Source of the DNA: Planomonospora sp. ID67723 | GTDB lineage: Bacteria > Actinomycetota > Actinomycetes > Streptosporangiales > Streptosporangiaceae | Length of the DNA: 64,000 bases | Assembly: GCF_015711605.1 (NCBI RefSeq) | Contig: NZ_JABTEZ010000001.1 | Span: 1,144,001 to 1,208,000 of the forward strand | Direction: 5' to 3' | Translations under genes and position numbers: made by a program | Shown here: positions 36,505-46,146 of the stretch, in pieces | How the letters are laid out: the number at the start of each line of letters is the position of its first letter | How positions within the stretch are numbered: the stretch's first letter is position 1 | Notes under the pieces: model-generated | The model's input: only the letters and a program-made list of their open reading frames with translations | The model's database searches: none | What the model was told of the DNA's origin: nothing

Positions 36505-38781
36505 GTGTCGGAACCGCGCCCGCTGCGTCCGGACGAGCCGTCCAGGCTGGGAGAGTACCGGCTGCTCGGATGCGTGGGCAGGGGCGGGCAGGGGGCCGTG
36601 TACCTCGGGGAGTCGCCCTCGGGGGCACGGGTAGCGGTCAAGATCCTGCACGACCACGTCGCCGGTGATCCCAAGGTCGGCAAGCGCTTCCTCCGCGAGG
36701 TGGAGGCGGCCCGCCGGGTGCCCCCGTTCTGTACGGCGCGCGTCCTGGACGCCGGTACGGCGGGCGACCGGCCGTACGTGGTGAGCGAGTTCATCGAGGG
36801 GGAGTCGCTGGAGCAGCGGGTCGGCTCGCGCGGGCCGCTCGACCCGCGCGACCTGCAGCGGCTCGCGGTCGGCACGGCCACCGCCCTGGCCGCGATCCAC
36901 CGCGCGGGGATCGTCCACCGTGACTTCAAGCCCGCCAACGTGCTGCTCGGCCCGGACGGGCCGCGGGTGGTCGACTTCGGCATCGCGCGCAGCACGACCC
37001 TGGCCACCACCTCCGCCAGCGTGGCCGGCACCCCGCCGTACATGTCGCCCGAGCAGCTCTCCGGGGAGGAGGTGGGCCCGCCCTCCGATCTGTTCAGCTG
37101 GGCGGGGACCATCCTGTTCGCCGGGACGGGCAGGACCCCGTTCGGCCGTGATCTCGCCATCGCGGTCCTGGTCTACCGGATCCTGCACCAGGAGTGCGAC
37201 CTCACCGGACTCCCGGACGATCTGCGAACGATCGTCGGGCGGTGCCTGGCCAAGGTTCCCGGGCAGCGTCCCACGGCCGAGGAGGTCCTGCTGGACCTCA
37301 TCACCGGCTCCGGGACGGCGCGTCCCGGGGCGGTCGCCCCCACCGGTGACCTGCTGACCACAGCCATGGGGCAGATGGCGCAGCCGATCGCACCAGGCAC
37401 GCACCCCTCTCCCGACGGGCCGTTCACCGGGGACCGTCCCGGTACGGCACCGCCTCCTGCGGGCTTCGCGCCGGTCAGCGGGGCGTTCCAGGCGCCGTGG
37501 TCCTCCACCGGCCCTTCCGGATGGGCACCGCCGGTGGCCGGCCCTTCCGGGTGGGCATCGCCCCCGACCGGTCCGTCCGGGCATCCGGCGGTGCCGCCGG
37601 CCACCGATCCGTCCGGGGGGCGGGCGGCGCCGCCCGGCGGGATCTCCCGCAGGGGCCTGCTGATCGGCGGGGGCGCCGCGCTGGCCACCGGTGCGGTGGC
37701 GGGGGCCGCGATCCTGCTCCCCCGGTATCTGCGGGAGCGCGACGGGACGGCCGGGGCCCAGCCCGGGCGGAGCCCCGGGGCGGCCACCCCCTCGTCCCCT
37801 GCCACCTCGGCGGCCTCGCCCACGGGAGGGCCGTCGGCCTCCCCCTCGGTCTCGCCGTCCGCCACCCCGAACGGCTCGGGGCTGATCCCGCCGGATCGCG
37901 CGCCTCTGGTGCTCCGCAACGGTCAACTGGTGCAGGGCCTCGCGGTCTCCGCCGACGGCCGTACGGTGGCCGCCGGATGCTGGGACGGCAGAATCCGGCT
38001 GTGGGAGGTCCCCACCGGCGAGATGGTCGGCGAGATCGACGACCGCAAGTTCTACGTCGAAGGGCTGGCACTGAGCCCGGACGGCCGGACCCTGGTCAGT
38101 GTCGGCGGCGTGCGGGACACCAAGGCGCACGTGTGGGACGTCGCCTCCCGGCGGCGCGTGTCGAAATCCGTGGTCGGCGCCGTCTTCGCGAGGTTCAGCC
38201 CCGACGGCACGCTGTTCGTCACCGGGAGCGGGTTCGAGTGGGTCCGGTTGTGGCGGACCTCCAGCCGCAAGCAGGCGGGCGCCTCCATGCGCCACACCGA
38301 GTTCGTCCGCAACGCGGCGTTCAGCCCCGACGGGCGCCTGCTGGCCACCGCCGGATGGGACGACACGGTTCGGCTCTGGCGCACCTCCGACGGCAGCGCG
38401 GCCGGCGCCCCGCTGACCGGGCACAAGGACGACGTCAACTCCGTGGTGTTCCTCGACGGCGCGACCCTGGCGAGCGCGGGATACGACAAGGCCGTCCGGG
38501 TCTGGGACGTGGCCTCCCGCAAGCTCAGGGGGGAGACGTTCAAAGGCGCGGAATCGACGGTCAACACCATGGCGTGCAGTCCCGACGGGACCCTCCTCGT
38601 CGCCGGAACCAACGAGCACGGCGTCCTGCTGTGGGACGTCGCCACCCGCCGCCGGCTCCGGCAGCCCCTGGGCGAGGGCCAGATCCAGACTGTGGCCTTC
38701 AGCGGCGACGGGGCCGTCCTGGCGGTGGCCATGGGAAACGACGTGCTGCTGTACGACACCGGCGGTCTGCGCACCGCCTGA
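36505..38781 (+). CDS. Ser/Thr protein kinase with extracytoplasmic WD40 propeller
   Basis: A 758-residue protein. The kinase domain is at about 15-275: GRGGQGAVY, VAVKIL (K46), HRDFKPANV, DFG, GTPPYMSPEQ. A long Pro/Gly/Ser linker with repeated GPSGWA units precedes a membrane segment at about 382-405 that begins with SRRGLLIGGG, a Tat-like twin-arginine motif. Residues about 470-758 contain seven WD40 repeats of the SPDGRLLATAGWDDTVRLW type, so a full propeller lies outside. GTG 36505 follows GGGAGG by 6 bases. A second member of the type seen at 13299; the WD repeats here are of a different subtype. Confidence 0.92.
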   Translation: MSEPRPLRPDEPSRLGEYRLLGCVGRGGQGAVYLGESPSGARVAVKILHDHVAGDPKVGKRFLREVEAARRVPPFCTARVLDAGTAGDRPYVVSEFIEGESLEQRVGSRGPLDPRDLQRLAVGTATALAAIHRAGIVHRDFKPANVLLGPDGPRVVDFGIARSTTLATTSASVAGTPPYMSPEQLSGEEVGPPSDLFSWAGTILFAGTGRTPFGRDLAIAVLVYRILHQECDLTGLPDDLRTIVGRCLAKVPGQRPTAEEVLLDLITGSGTARPGAVAPTGDLLTTAMGQMAQPIAPGTHPSPDGPFTGDRPGTAPPPAGFAPVSGAFQAPWSSTGPSGWAPPVAGPSGWASPPTGPSGHPAVPPATDPSGGRAAPPGGISRRGLLIGGGAALATGAVAGAAILLPRYLRERDGTAGAQPGRSPGAATPSSPATSAASPTGGPSASPSVSPSATPNGSGLIPPDRAPLVLRNGQLVQGLAVSADGRTVAAGCWDGRIRLWEVPTGEMVGEIDDRKFYVEGLALSPDGRTLVSVGGVRDTKAHVWDVASRRRVSKSVVGAVFARFSPDGTLFVTGSGFEWVRLWRTSSRKQAGASMRHTEFVRNAAFSPDGRLLATAGWDDTVRLWRTSDGSAAGAPLTGHKDDVNSVVFLDGATLASAGYDKAVRVWDVASRKLRGETFKGAESTVNTMACSPDGTLLVAGTNEHGVLLWDVATRRRLRQPLGEGQIQTVAFSGDGAVLAVAMGNDVLLYDTGGLRTA

Positions 38782-38840
38782 CGTGCGGGCCCGGGACCGC
38801 CGTGGCTTCTCGCGGCCGGTCCGCGGCGCTCACCCCGCCG

Positions 38841-38874
38841 GTCCCCGCAAGCACGGTGTCCCCGCAAGCACGGT
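38841..38874 (+). repeat. 17-bp tandem repeat
   Basis: Two perfect 17-bp copies (38841-38857, 38858-38874) followed by a degenerate third copy (38875-38890) in the gap between convergent genes, adjacent to the terminator. Confidence 0.85.
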
Positions 38875-38890
38875 GTCCGGGAAACGCGGT

Positions 38891-38923
38891 GTCCCGGAGG
38901 GCGGCGGCGCCGCCCTCCGGGAC
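38891..38923. terminator. Bidirectional terminator
   Basis: Perfect 15-bp stem (38891-38905 with 38909-38923) and GGC loop between the convergent kinase and MMPL genes. Confidence 0.8.
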
Positions 38924-38932
38924 CCGGATGGT

Positions 38933-41200
38933 TCAGCCGACGGCGACCGGCACCCGCTCGCCGGGGACGGCGTCCGGCTCGTCCGGGCCGTCCCCCTCAC
39001 CGGCCTCGTGCTCCAGGACCGGCAGCCAGCCGAGCCAGCGGGGCAGGTACCAGTTGGCCTCGCCGAGCAGCTTCATCGTCGCGGGCAGCAGCACGGCCCG
39101 GACGATCGTGGCGTCGATCAGGATGGCGGCCGCCAGACCGATGCCCATCTCCTTGAAACTGAGCATCGACATCGTGCCGAAGATCGCGAACACTCCGACC
39201 ATGATGAACGCCGCGCTGGTCACGACCCCGGCGGTCGTCCTGATCCCGTGGGTCACCGCCTGCTCGGTGGGCATGCCCCGGTCGAAGGCCTCGCGGATCC
39301 GGCTCAGGATGAACACGTGGTAGTCCATCGAGAGCCCGAAGAGGATCACGAACAGGAACAGCGGCAGCCAGCTCACGATCGAGCCGGTCGACTCGAAGTT
39401 CAGCAGGTTCTCGCCCCAGCCGTACTGGAAGACCATGACCAGCACGCCGTAGGCCGCGGCCACCGAGAGCAGGTTCAGCACGATCGCCGTCACCGCGACC
39501 ACCAGCGACCGGAACGACGCCAGCAGCAGCACGAAGGCCAGCAGCAGCACGAAGGTGAAGACCAGCGGAACGGTACGGCCGAGCTGGGCGTTGAAGTCCA
39601 TCACCCCGGCCACACTGCCGTAGACGTAGGTCTCGGCGACCAGCCCGACGGTCGGCGGGACCACCTTCTCCCTGAGCGTGCGCACCGCGTGCTCGGAGAC
39701 CTCGTCGGAGGGTCCGCCGCCCTTCAACCCGATGCGGATGACCCCCACGGTCTTGTCCGGGTTCACGCTGACGCCGAAGAAGGCGGGATCGACCTCGCCG
39801 GTGCCGATCGCCAGTTCCCGGAAGCGCTCGACCTCCTTGCGGATGTGCGGGGCGGTCACGTCGTCGGCCTTCAGCACGACGGCGGCCGGGGCCTTGTTGC
39901 CGGGGAAGGCCGCCTCGATGCGGCGGAAGGTGTCCGCGACCGGGTGGTCGCCCTGCACGTCGTTGGAGCCGGGCTCACCGGTGCGCAGGTCGAAGGCGGG
40001 GACCGCCAGGCCGGCCAGCAGGCCCCCGGCCAGCAGCACCGAGATGACCGGGCGGCGCAGCACCGCGGTGAGGATGGCGTTCCACGCCCGCCCGCCGCCT
40101 TCACGCCCACCGAGCACCCGGCGCCACGTGCGGCCGGTGAGCTTGCGGACGGTGCCGTGGACGACCCGGGCGTCGATCCTGTCGCCGATCAGCGACAGGA
40201 TCGCGGGAAGCACGGTCACGGAGCCGACCATCGCGGTCAGGACCACCAGGATGGTGCCCTGGGCGAAGCCCATGAACACGCCGTTGCCGGTCAGGAACAT
40301 GCCCGCCATGGCGACGATCACGGTGACGCCGGAGATCAGCACCGCCCGCCCCGAAGTCGCCGCCGCGATCTCCAGGGCCCTCTCCCTGCCGCGGCCCTTG
40401 GCCCGCTCCTCGCGCTCACGGCGGATGTAGAACAACGAGTAGTCGACGCCGACGGCCAGGCCGATCAGCAGCATGAGGTTGGTCGTGGCCGAGTCGACGT
40501 GCAGCAGCTGGCTGGTCAACGCGAGAAGCCCGACCGAGGCGAGATAGGCGGTGAACGCGACCACCAGCGGGACCACGGCGGCCAGCAGCGCGCCGAAGGC
40601 GGCCAGCAGGATGCCGAAGGTCAGCGGAAGGGAGAGGAGTTCGGCGCGGACCAGGTCGTCATCGAGCACGTCACCGATCATCAACCCGGCGCTCGCCTCA
40701 CCCCCCTGGCCGATCCTCAGAGAGGGATGGGCCCGCTGGACCCCGGTCACGGCGTCGATCACGGGCTGGACCCGCTCCTTGGCCGTCTTCCCCTCACCCT
40801 TCATGTCGAAGGTCACCAGCGCCGAGCGCCGGTCCTGGCTGATCGGGGAGGGCTCCTGCGCGTCGTACGGCGTGCGCACGTTCTCCACCTGGCCGGTGGC
40901 GAGCACCGCCTGCCTGACGGCCGCGGTCACCGCCCGGAAGTCGGCGGGGGCGGCGGAACCCCTGGCCTGGATCAGCACCGTCTCCCCGGCGATGTCCGGG
41001 AACCCGGCCGCATCCAGAACCATCGCGGCCTTGCGCGACTCCCCGTTGTCGTCCTCCCACGGGTCCATCCCCTTGGTGCCGACCGCGTTGCCCGCCAGTG
41101 TCGCCACCACGACGAACCCCACCCAGATCACCAACGCGGCCCAGCGATGGCGCGCGCTCCAGCCGCCCATCGAGGCGGCGATATTCCTCCGGCGTGCCAT
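38933..41200 (-). CDS. MMPL-family RND transporter
   Basis: A 755-residue proton-driven exporter. Two repeats each contain one N-terminal helix, a large extracytoplasmic loop, and five further helices. Diagnostic sequences are GLAVGVDYSLFYIRR in the first half and ILFGLSMDYHVFILSRIREA in the second, where the Asp residues form the proton pathway. Family members export lipids, siderophores or antibiotics; the cargo is not evident. A ribosome binding site (CAGGGAA) lies very near ATG 41200. It is followed by no obvious biosynthetic partner. Confidence 0.93.
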   Translation of the reverse strand: MARRRNIAASMGGWSARHRWAALVIWVGFVVVATLAGNAVGTKGMDPWEDDNGESRKAAMVLDAAGFPDIAGETVLIQARGSAAPADFRAVTAAVRQAVLATGQVENVRTPYDAQEPSPISQDRRSALVTFDMKGEGKTAKERVQPVIDAVTGVQRAHPSLRIGQGGEASAGLMIGDVLDDDLVRAELLSLPLTFGILLAAFGALLAAVVPLVVAFTAYLASVGLLALTSQLLHVDSATTNLMLLIGLAVGVDYSLFYIRREREERAKGRGRERALEIAAATSGRAVLISGVTVIVAMAGMFLTGNGVFMGFAQGTILVVLTAMVGSVTVLPAILSLIGDRIDARVVHGTVRKLTGRTWRRVLGGREGGGRAWNAILTAVLRRPVISVLLAGGLLAGLAVPAFDLRTGEPGSNDVQGDHPVADTFRRIEAAFPGNKAPAAVVLKADDVTAPHIRKEVERFRELAIGTGEVDPAFFGVSVNPDKTVGVIRIGLKGGGPSDEVSEHAVRTLREKVVPPTVGLVAETYVYGSVAGVMDFNAQLGRTVPLVFTFVLLLAFVLLLASFRSLVVAVTAIVLNLLSVAAAYGVLVMVFQYGWGENLLNFESTGSIVSWLPLFLFVILFGLSMDYHVFILSRIREAFDRGMPTEQAVTHGIRTTAGVVTSAAFIMVGVFAIFGTMSMLSFKEMGIGLAAAILIDATIVRAVLLPATMKLLGEANWYLPRWLGWLPVLEHEAGEGDGPDEPDAVPGERVPVAVG

Positions 41201-41325
41201 TTCCCTGATTCCCTGCTCCCTGATCGTTTTTACTTACGAAATTAGGGGTCGGCAGGGCGGGGGGCATCGGCGTGAAGAACCGCTTGCGGCTCGTCCCCGG
41301 CGGCTAGGGGGGTCCTCCCTGAGAT

Positions 41326-42549
41326 CTAGGGGACGACCCTGACCCGGCGGTGATGGAGGATCAGGGTCACCGCGGCGAGGACGCACAGGACGGCCAGCGT
41401 GACCATCACGGACGTGTAGCCGACGGCCTGCTCCAACCCGGCCCCGGCCAGCGGGCCGAGGGCGGTCATCAGTGCGATCGGCAGGGTGGCGGCGCCCGCG
41501 ATCGCGCCGTAGTTCGCGGTGCCGAAGTGCTCGGCGAACAGCACGGGGCGGGCGATCGTGCCCACCCCGTACCCGAGGCCGAACAGCAGGACGCACGCGA
41601 TCGCGCCGGCCGCCGTTCCGCCCAGCACGGGAAGCAGGGCGACGCCCGCGGCCTGCACGGTGAACATCGCGGCCGAGACCGCCGCGGCCGGCCAGCGCCG
41701 CTGCATGCCGGTGGTGGCCAGGCGGCCGGTCACCGAGAGCACGCCGACCAGGCCGGTCACCAGGGAGGCGAAGGGGACGGGGTGGCCGAGCGAGGTCAGG
41801 TAGGAGACCAGGTGCACGGCGAGGGTGTAGACCGCGCCGCTCTGCGCCACGAACGCCCCGGTCAGCAGCCAGAACGAGGGGTCCTTCAGGGCGTCGCCGA
41901 CCGCCCCGGTCTTCGGCGGGTGCGCGTCGCCCGGCCCGCGCCGGACGGCGATCAGGTGCAGCGGCACGGTGACCGCCCCGAGGACGACGGCCAGCACGAC
42001 CAGGGCGTGGCGCCAGCCGTACCACTCGCCGAGCAGCCCGGCCAGCGGCGAGAAGATCGTCGTGGCGAACCCGGCCACCACGGTCACCGCGAGCAGTGCC
42101 GTGGCCCGCCTCCCGCCGTCGAACCAGCTCACCACCACGGCGAAGGCCGGCTCGTACAGGGTCAGCGCCATCGCCACCCCCATGCACGCGAACACCGCGT
42201 ACAGGGCGGCCAGGCTCTCCACCTGCGACCAGCCCAGGACGGTGAGGGTCGCGAGCACCGAGCCGGCCGTCATCAGCCAGCGCCCGCCGTACCGGTCGAG
42301 CAGGCGGCCGGCGAACGGCGCGACCGCGGCGTTGACCGCGATGGCCAGTGCGAAAGCACCCGTGACCTGCGCGGAACCGGTGTGCAGATCACGGGCCACC
42401 GGGCCGAGGAAGACGGCGAAGGAGTAGAACATCACCCCGTAGCCGACGGTCGAGGTGACGGCGAGGGCGGCGACGATCCCCCAGGGCTGCGATCCGGTAC
42501 GGCGGAGCACGGCTATCGGCCGTCCGATCGGATCATGCTTCCGGAGCAT
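41326..42549 (-). CDS. MFS transporter (OFA/monocarboxylate-like)
   Basis: A 407-residue protein with 12 membrane helices. The N-terminal GYGVMFYSFAVFLGPVARDL followed by FAGRLLDRYGGRWLMTAG (MFS motif A) resembles the oxalate/formate-monocarboxylate porter group. The frame runs further upstream, but ATG 42549 (MLRKHDPIGRP) is the best start. It is not clearly co-transcribed with the MMPL gene, from which it is separated by 125 bases. Substrate unknown. Confidence 0.88.
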   Translation of the reverse strand: MLRKHDPIGRPIAVLRRTGSQPWGIVAALAVTSTVGYGVMFYSFAVFLGPVARDLHTGSAQVTGAFALAIAVNAAVAPFAGRLLDRYGGRWLMTAGSVLATLTVLGWSQVESLAALYAVFACMGVAMALTLYEPAFAVVVSWFDGGRRATALLAVTVVAGFATTIFSPLAGLLGEWYGWRHALVVLAVVLGAVTVPLHLIAVRRGPGDAHPPKTGAVGDALKDPSFWLLTGAFVAQSGAVYTLAVHLVSYLTSLGHPVPFASLVTGLVGVLSVTGRLATTGMQRRWPAAAVSAAMFTVQAAGVALLPVLGGTAAGAIACVLLFGLGYGVGTIARPVLFAEHFGTANYGAIAGAATLPIALMTALGPLAGAGLEQAVGYTSVMVTLAVLCVLAAVTLILHHRRVRVVP

Positions 42550-42644
42550 AGAGAAGATGATTTCCCGGACCGTCGGCGGGGTCCGGCAGCCCGGTTGCGG
42601 CGGCCCGACCCGACGGCCTTCGTGCAGCCCCCCGCGCACAGCGC

Positions 42645-42680
42645 TTCCGCCGGTACGGGGCGCGGACCGTACCGGCGGAG
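42645..42680 (-). terminator. Terminator hairpin downstream of the membrane coiled-coil gene
   Basis: A 10-bp perfect stem (42647-42656 with 42669-42678), loop about 12 bases, in the gap between two minus-strand genes. Confidence 0.5.
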
Positions 42681-42758
42681 GTCAGGTGTTGCCGCGATCG
42701 TGCGCTGTGCGGCCTCGAGGTGCCGGCGGGCGGGCGAGGTGCGCCCGGCCGCCTGCGG

Positions 42759-43223
42759 CTACCGGCCGTCCATCGTGCGCTGGTGGCGGCCGGCCACGAG
42801 CTGGTCGTTGCCCTGGCGGGGGACGTCGACCCGCGGGTGGGGGCCGGTGTCCTCGTTCCGGTCGTCGATGCCGTCACGATCACGGTCCACCGCCGGAGCC
42901 GGAGCGGTTTCGAGCTTGCGCTCCAGCTCGCGCTTCTCCTCCTCCAGCCGGGCGACGCGGTCACGCGCCTCCAGCCGGGAGTCGCGGAGCCGCTTGCGGT
43001 GGACGGCGGAACGGCGCATCCCCGCCAGGAGCATGGCCAGGCCGAGCAGGAAGACCGCACCGGTGGCGACGCCGGCGAAGAAGAACTCCAGCTGGGTGAA
43101 CTGGAAGGTGCGGTCGAAGACCGTGAACGACGCGGTGGCGGTGGATGCGGCGGTTTCGTCCCAGGAGACCGCGATCACGGCCGCGCCCGCGAGCACGATC
43201 AGGAGAAGTCCCAGCACAATCAT
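42759..43223 (-). CDS. Two-helix membrane protein with coiled coil (LapA-like)
   Basis: A 154-residue protein. It has membrane helices at residues 1-20 (IVLGLLLIVLAGAAVIAV) and about 48-68 (FFFAGVATGAVFLLGLAML), then a cytosolic coiled coil (RVARLEEEKRELERKLE) and a charged tail. The topology matches LapA-domain (DUF1049) proteins of unknown role. The ATG follows GGTGAG by 5 bases. Divergent from corA. Confidence 0.8.
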   Translation of the reverse strand: MIVLGLLLIVLAGAAVIAVSWDETAASTATASFTVFDRTFQFTQLEFFFAGVATGAVFLLGLAMLLAGMRRSAVHRKRLRDSRLEARDRVARLEEEKRELERKLETAPAPAVDRDRDGIDDRNEDTGPHPRVDVPRQGNDQLVAGRHQRTMDGR

Positions 43224-43412
43224 CTTTACTCACCTCGGATGTGTATGTCGTGGAAACTCCGCTGCCCGGGGAGGACCGGATTATGCACGGGCGGACCCGT
43301 CGGCGGAGGGACGCGGCGGGGAACCGGCGCCGCGGTGGTCGGGACCGCGATGATCGGGGCCGGACGGCTGAACGGCATTCCGGGAAGAGGTCGGGGCATC
43401 TAACCTGACCTG

Positions 43413-44381
43413 ATGGACCGAACCCGCCTCTACCGCAACGGCGTCCTGGTGAAGGAGAACTTCCCGATCGACGACGTGTCGGAGTGCGTCGGTGATCCGG
43501 GAGCCGTCGTGTGGTTCGACATCTGCGCGCCCACCAACGGGGACCTGGCGAGGATCGGCGAGGAGCTCGGCCTGCACGAGCTGGCCGTCGAGGACGCCCT
43601 GCACAACCGCCAGCGGCCCAAGCTGGACAGCTACGACAGCCACCTGTTCATCACGGCCTACGCCGCCAGGCTCGTGGACCGGCGGATCGAGCTCGTCGAG
43701 CTTTCGATCTTCGTGACGAAGAACGCCCTGGTCACGGTGAGGGAGAGCCCGGACTTCGACATCGAGGGGGTGGTCCGGCGCTGGGACGCGGGCGCGGAGA
43801 TGGCCAGGCACGGCGTGTCGTACCTGCTGCACGGGCTGCTCGACCACGTCGTCGACGGCTACTTCGAGGTGCTGCAGCCGCTGGACGACCAGATCGAGGC
43901 GCTGGAGGACGAGCTCTTCGGCGACGTGACCGGCGACCTGCGCGACCGGCACCGCGAGACCTTCCAGCTGCGCAAGAACCTGGTCGCGTTCCGGCGGATG
44001 GCGATACCGATGCGTGAGATCGTCGGGAGCCTGCTCCGCCGGGGCGGGGAGGTGATCGATCCCGTGCTGGTCCCGTACTACCAGGACGTCTACGACCACA
44101 CCCTGCGCGCCGCGGAGTGGACCGACTCGCTCCGGGAGATGGTGGGCAACATCCGCGAGGCCTACCAGAACCACCAGGGCTTCAAGCTCAACGAGATCAT
44201 GAAGAAGGTCACCAGCTGGGCCGCGATCATCGCGCTTCCCACGCTGGTCACCGGTTTCTACGGGCAGAACGTGCCCTATCCCGGTTCCGGCGAGCCGTCC
44301 GGCTTCTGGTCCTCGACCGCGATGATCGTCGCGGGCAGCCTCCTGCTCTACCGCATCTTCAAGAAGCGCGACTGGCTCTGA
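43413..44381 (+). CDS. corA: CorA-family divalent cation transporter
   Basis: A 322-residue protein with an N-terminal cytosolic funnel domain (VVWFDICAPTNGDL, EDALHNRQRPKLDSY) and a long stalk helix. Membrane helix 1 (TSWAAIIALPTLVTGFYGQN) and helix 2 (TAMIVAGSLLLYRIF) are followed by the basic tail KKRDWL. The usual selectivity signature is YGMN; here it is YGQN, so Mg2+ specificity is less sure and another divalent cation is possible. Pentameric in the family. Confidence 0.93.
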   Translation: MDRTRLYRNGVLVKENFPIDDVSECVGDPGAVVWFDICAPTNGDLARIGEELGLHELAVEDALHNRQRPKLDSYDSHLFITAYAARLVDRRIELVELSIFVTKNALVTVRESPDFDIEGVVRRWDAGAEMARHGVSYLLHGLLDHVVDGYFEVLQPLDDQIEALEDELFGDVTGDLRDRHRETFQLRKNLVAFRRMAIPMREIVGSLLRRGGEVIDPVLVPYYQDVYDHTLRAAEWTDSLREMVGNIREAYQNHQGFKLNEIMKKVTSWAAIIALPTLVTGFYGQNVPYPGSGEPSGFWSSTAMIVAGSLLLYRIFKKRDWL

Positions 44382-44499
44382 GGACACCTCCCGGGGTCTT
44401 CGCTCCGCGCGGAAGGCGCGGGCGTCCGGGCCGGTGTCAACCGGGAGAATCCCGGGAATCAGTCAAACCTGGGTCAGCGGACCGTTGTGGAGGGCGCCG

Positions 44500-45231
44500 G
44501 TGAGCACGCGGGGGGTGGCCGCCGCCCTGCTGGGCGCCCTTGTGCTGTTCTCCCTGGCGAACCGGGAGGACACCGGGGCGACGGCCAGAGGGGAGGCCCG
44601 GGCGCGGGCGGCTCCCCTGGACAACCCCGCGGGGGTGCGGCCGGGGCTGGCCCCCGTCACCGCCAGGGCGGACAGGGCCGAGGCGGTGAGGCTGATCGCC
44701 GGGCTGAGGGTCGCGCCGATGGGTCCGAAGACGGGCTACACGCGGGCCCGCTTCGGCAAGAACTGGACGGACGTCGTCTCCGGCGTGCCGTACGCGCGCA
44801 ACGGCTGCCGCACCCGTGACGACCTGCTCGCCAGGGACGGCGAGAACCTCAGATACCGCAGGGGGTCACGCTGCGTCGTGATCGCGATGAACCTGCGCGA
44901 CCCCTACACCGGGAAGGTCATCCGCTGGAGCAAGAAGCGCGCGGACGAGGTCCAGGTCGACCACGTCGTCCCGCTCTCCTACGAATGGCGGATGGGCGCC
45001 CGGCGGTGGTCCGCGGCCAAGCGGGCGCGGATCGCCAACGACCCGCTCAACCTCCTCCCGGTGGACGGCGACGTCAACGAGGCCAAGGGCGGGCTGGGTC
45101 CGGCCAGGTGGCTCCCGCCGCGGAGGGCGGTCCGCTGCGCCTACGTCGTCCGGTTCGCCCAGGTCGCCCTGAAGTACGGCCTTCCGGTCACCCGGGCGGA
45201 CAAGGCCGCCATGCTCGCCCAGTGCCGTTAG
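44500..45231 (+). CDS. Secreted or membrane-anchored HNH endonuclease (DUF1524-like)
   Basis: A 243-residue protein. An N-terminal hydrophobic segment (VAAALLGALVLFSLA) acts as signal or anchor. The C-terminal half is an HNH fold: EVQVDHVVPLSYEW (catalytic DH), then NDPLNLLPVDGDVNEAKG with the Asn and a terminal segment with Cys residues. Extracellular HNH nucleases in actinomycetes are thought to digest DNA for nutrition (inference). GTG 44500 is chosen because GGAGG lies 6 bases upstream. Confidence 0.85.
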   Translation: MSTRGVAAALLGALVLFSLANREDTGATARGEARARAAPLDNPAGVRPGLAPVTARADRAEAVRLIAGLRVAPMGPKTGYTRARFGKNWTDVVSGVPYARNGCRTRDDLLARDGENLRYRRGSRCVVIAMNLRDPYTGKVIRWSKKRADEVQVDHVVPLSYEWRMGARRWSAAKRARIANDPLNLLPVDGDVNEAKGGLGPARWLPPRRAVRCAYVVRFAQVALKYGLPVTRADKAAMLAQCR

Positions 45232-45249
45232 CGCGGCGCCGGAGAGCGG

Positions 45250-46146
45250 TCAGAAGCGCTTCAGGATCGCCTGCTTGGCCAGGGCGAACTCCTCGTCGGT
45301 GAGCACGCCGTCCCGGTGGAGGTCGCCGAGCTCGCGCAGGCGGCGCAGGAATGCGTCGTGGTCACCCTGCTCCCCGGCGGGTACGGCGGGCCGATCGGCG
45401 AGCGGGGAGGGCTCCTCGGGAACGGGCGGCGGGGCGAGCGCGGCCGACGGGTGGGGCAGCCGGGCGAGCAGGGCCGCGAGGAACAGGGCGGTGGTCCGGG
45501 TCTCCTTCTCCAGCCCCCACAGCACCAGGCAGTGCGGGTCGTGCTTGGGAGCGAGGTTGTGCGTCGCGCCCCTGACCTGGAAGCGGACGTAGCCGTTCTC
45601 CAGCCCGGCGGCCGGGATCCACTCCACGCCGGTGAGGTCCTTCATCGTGAACCGCTGCGGGCCGGCGGCCTTCTTGGAGCCCTCCACCGACCAGTTCCAC
45701 TCGATGCGGATCACGTCGCCGTCGAACGTCGCGGTCCCGTCTCCCGCCGCCACCGTCAGCGGCACGCTCGGCCCCGGCATGAGGTAGCGGTCGGCCGGAC
45801 CGCTCGGCACCTGCTCGATCACCAGGGCGTTGCGCACCTCGGTCACGAAGTACTCGGCGACACCGCCGCGGTCGGGATCGACGGAGAGCTGGTAGGGGTC
45901 CGCGGCCTCGGAGATCCGGCCGCGCGAGGCCTGGGTGAGGGGGTCGGCGCCCTCCCTCAGGCGCAGCCGGAGCCGCCCGCCCTTCTTGCCCGGCTCGTAG
46001 GACACCCCGGCCACCGCGGACAGCGGGACGGCCAGCTCGCCCAGGAGCTGGCGCAGCTTGTTCACGCTCCGGTCGCGGCCGGGCACGATCCGCACGATCT
46101 CGCCGTCGAACGTCCATGTTCCATCACGAACCATGACCTCAGCCAT
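45250..46146 (-). CDS. DUF4429 protein with C-terminal SHOCT domain
   Basis: A 298-residue protein. Two DUF4429 PH-like repeats (GTWTFDGEIVRI at residues 9-20 and GTATFDGDVIRIEW at about 136-149) are followed by a Pro-rich spacer and a SHOCT motif (LRELGDLHRDGVLTDEEFA, then KQAIL). SHOCT is a short domain that probably mediates oligomerisation or DNA association. Known in actinobacteria, function undefined. It converges with the HNH gene with only 18 bases between. Confidence 0.88.
   Translation of the reverse strand: MAEVMVRDGTWTFDGEIVRIVPGRDRSVNKLRQLLGELAVPLSAVAGVSYEPGKKGGRLRLRLREGADPLTQASRGRISEAADPYQLSVDPDRGGVAEYFVTEVRNALVIEQVPSGPADRYLMPGPSVPLTVAAGDGTATFDGDVIRIEWNWSVEGSKKAAGPQRFTMKDLTGVEWIPAAGLENGYVRFQVRGATHNLAPKHDPHCLVLWGLEKETRTTALFLAALLARLPHPSAALAPPPVPEEPSPLADRPAVPAGEQGDHDAFLRRLRELGDLHRDGVLTDEEFALAKQAILKRF

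Noticed and set aside
42535-42549. Short palindrome over the MFS start codon
   Set aside because: Arms of only five bases and a start-codon context make chance likely.
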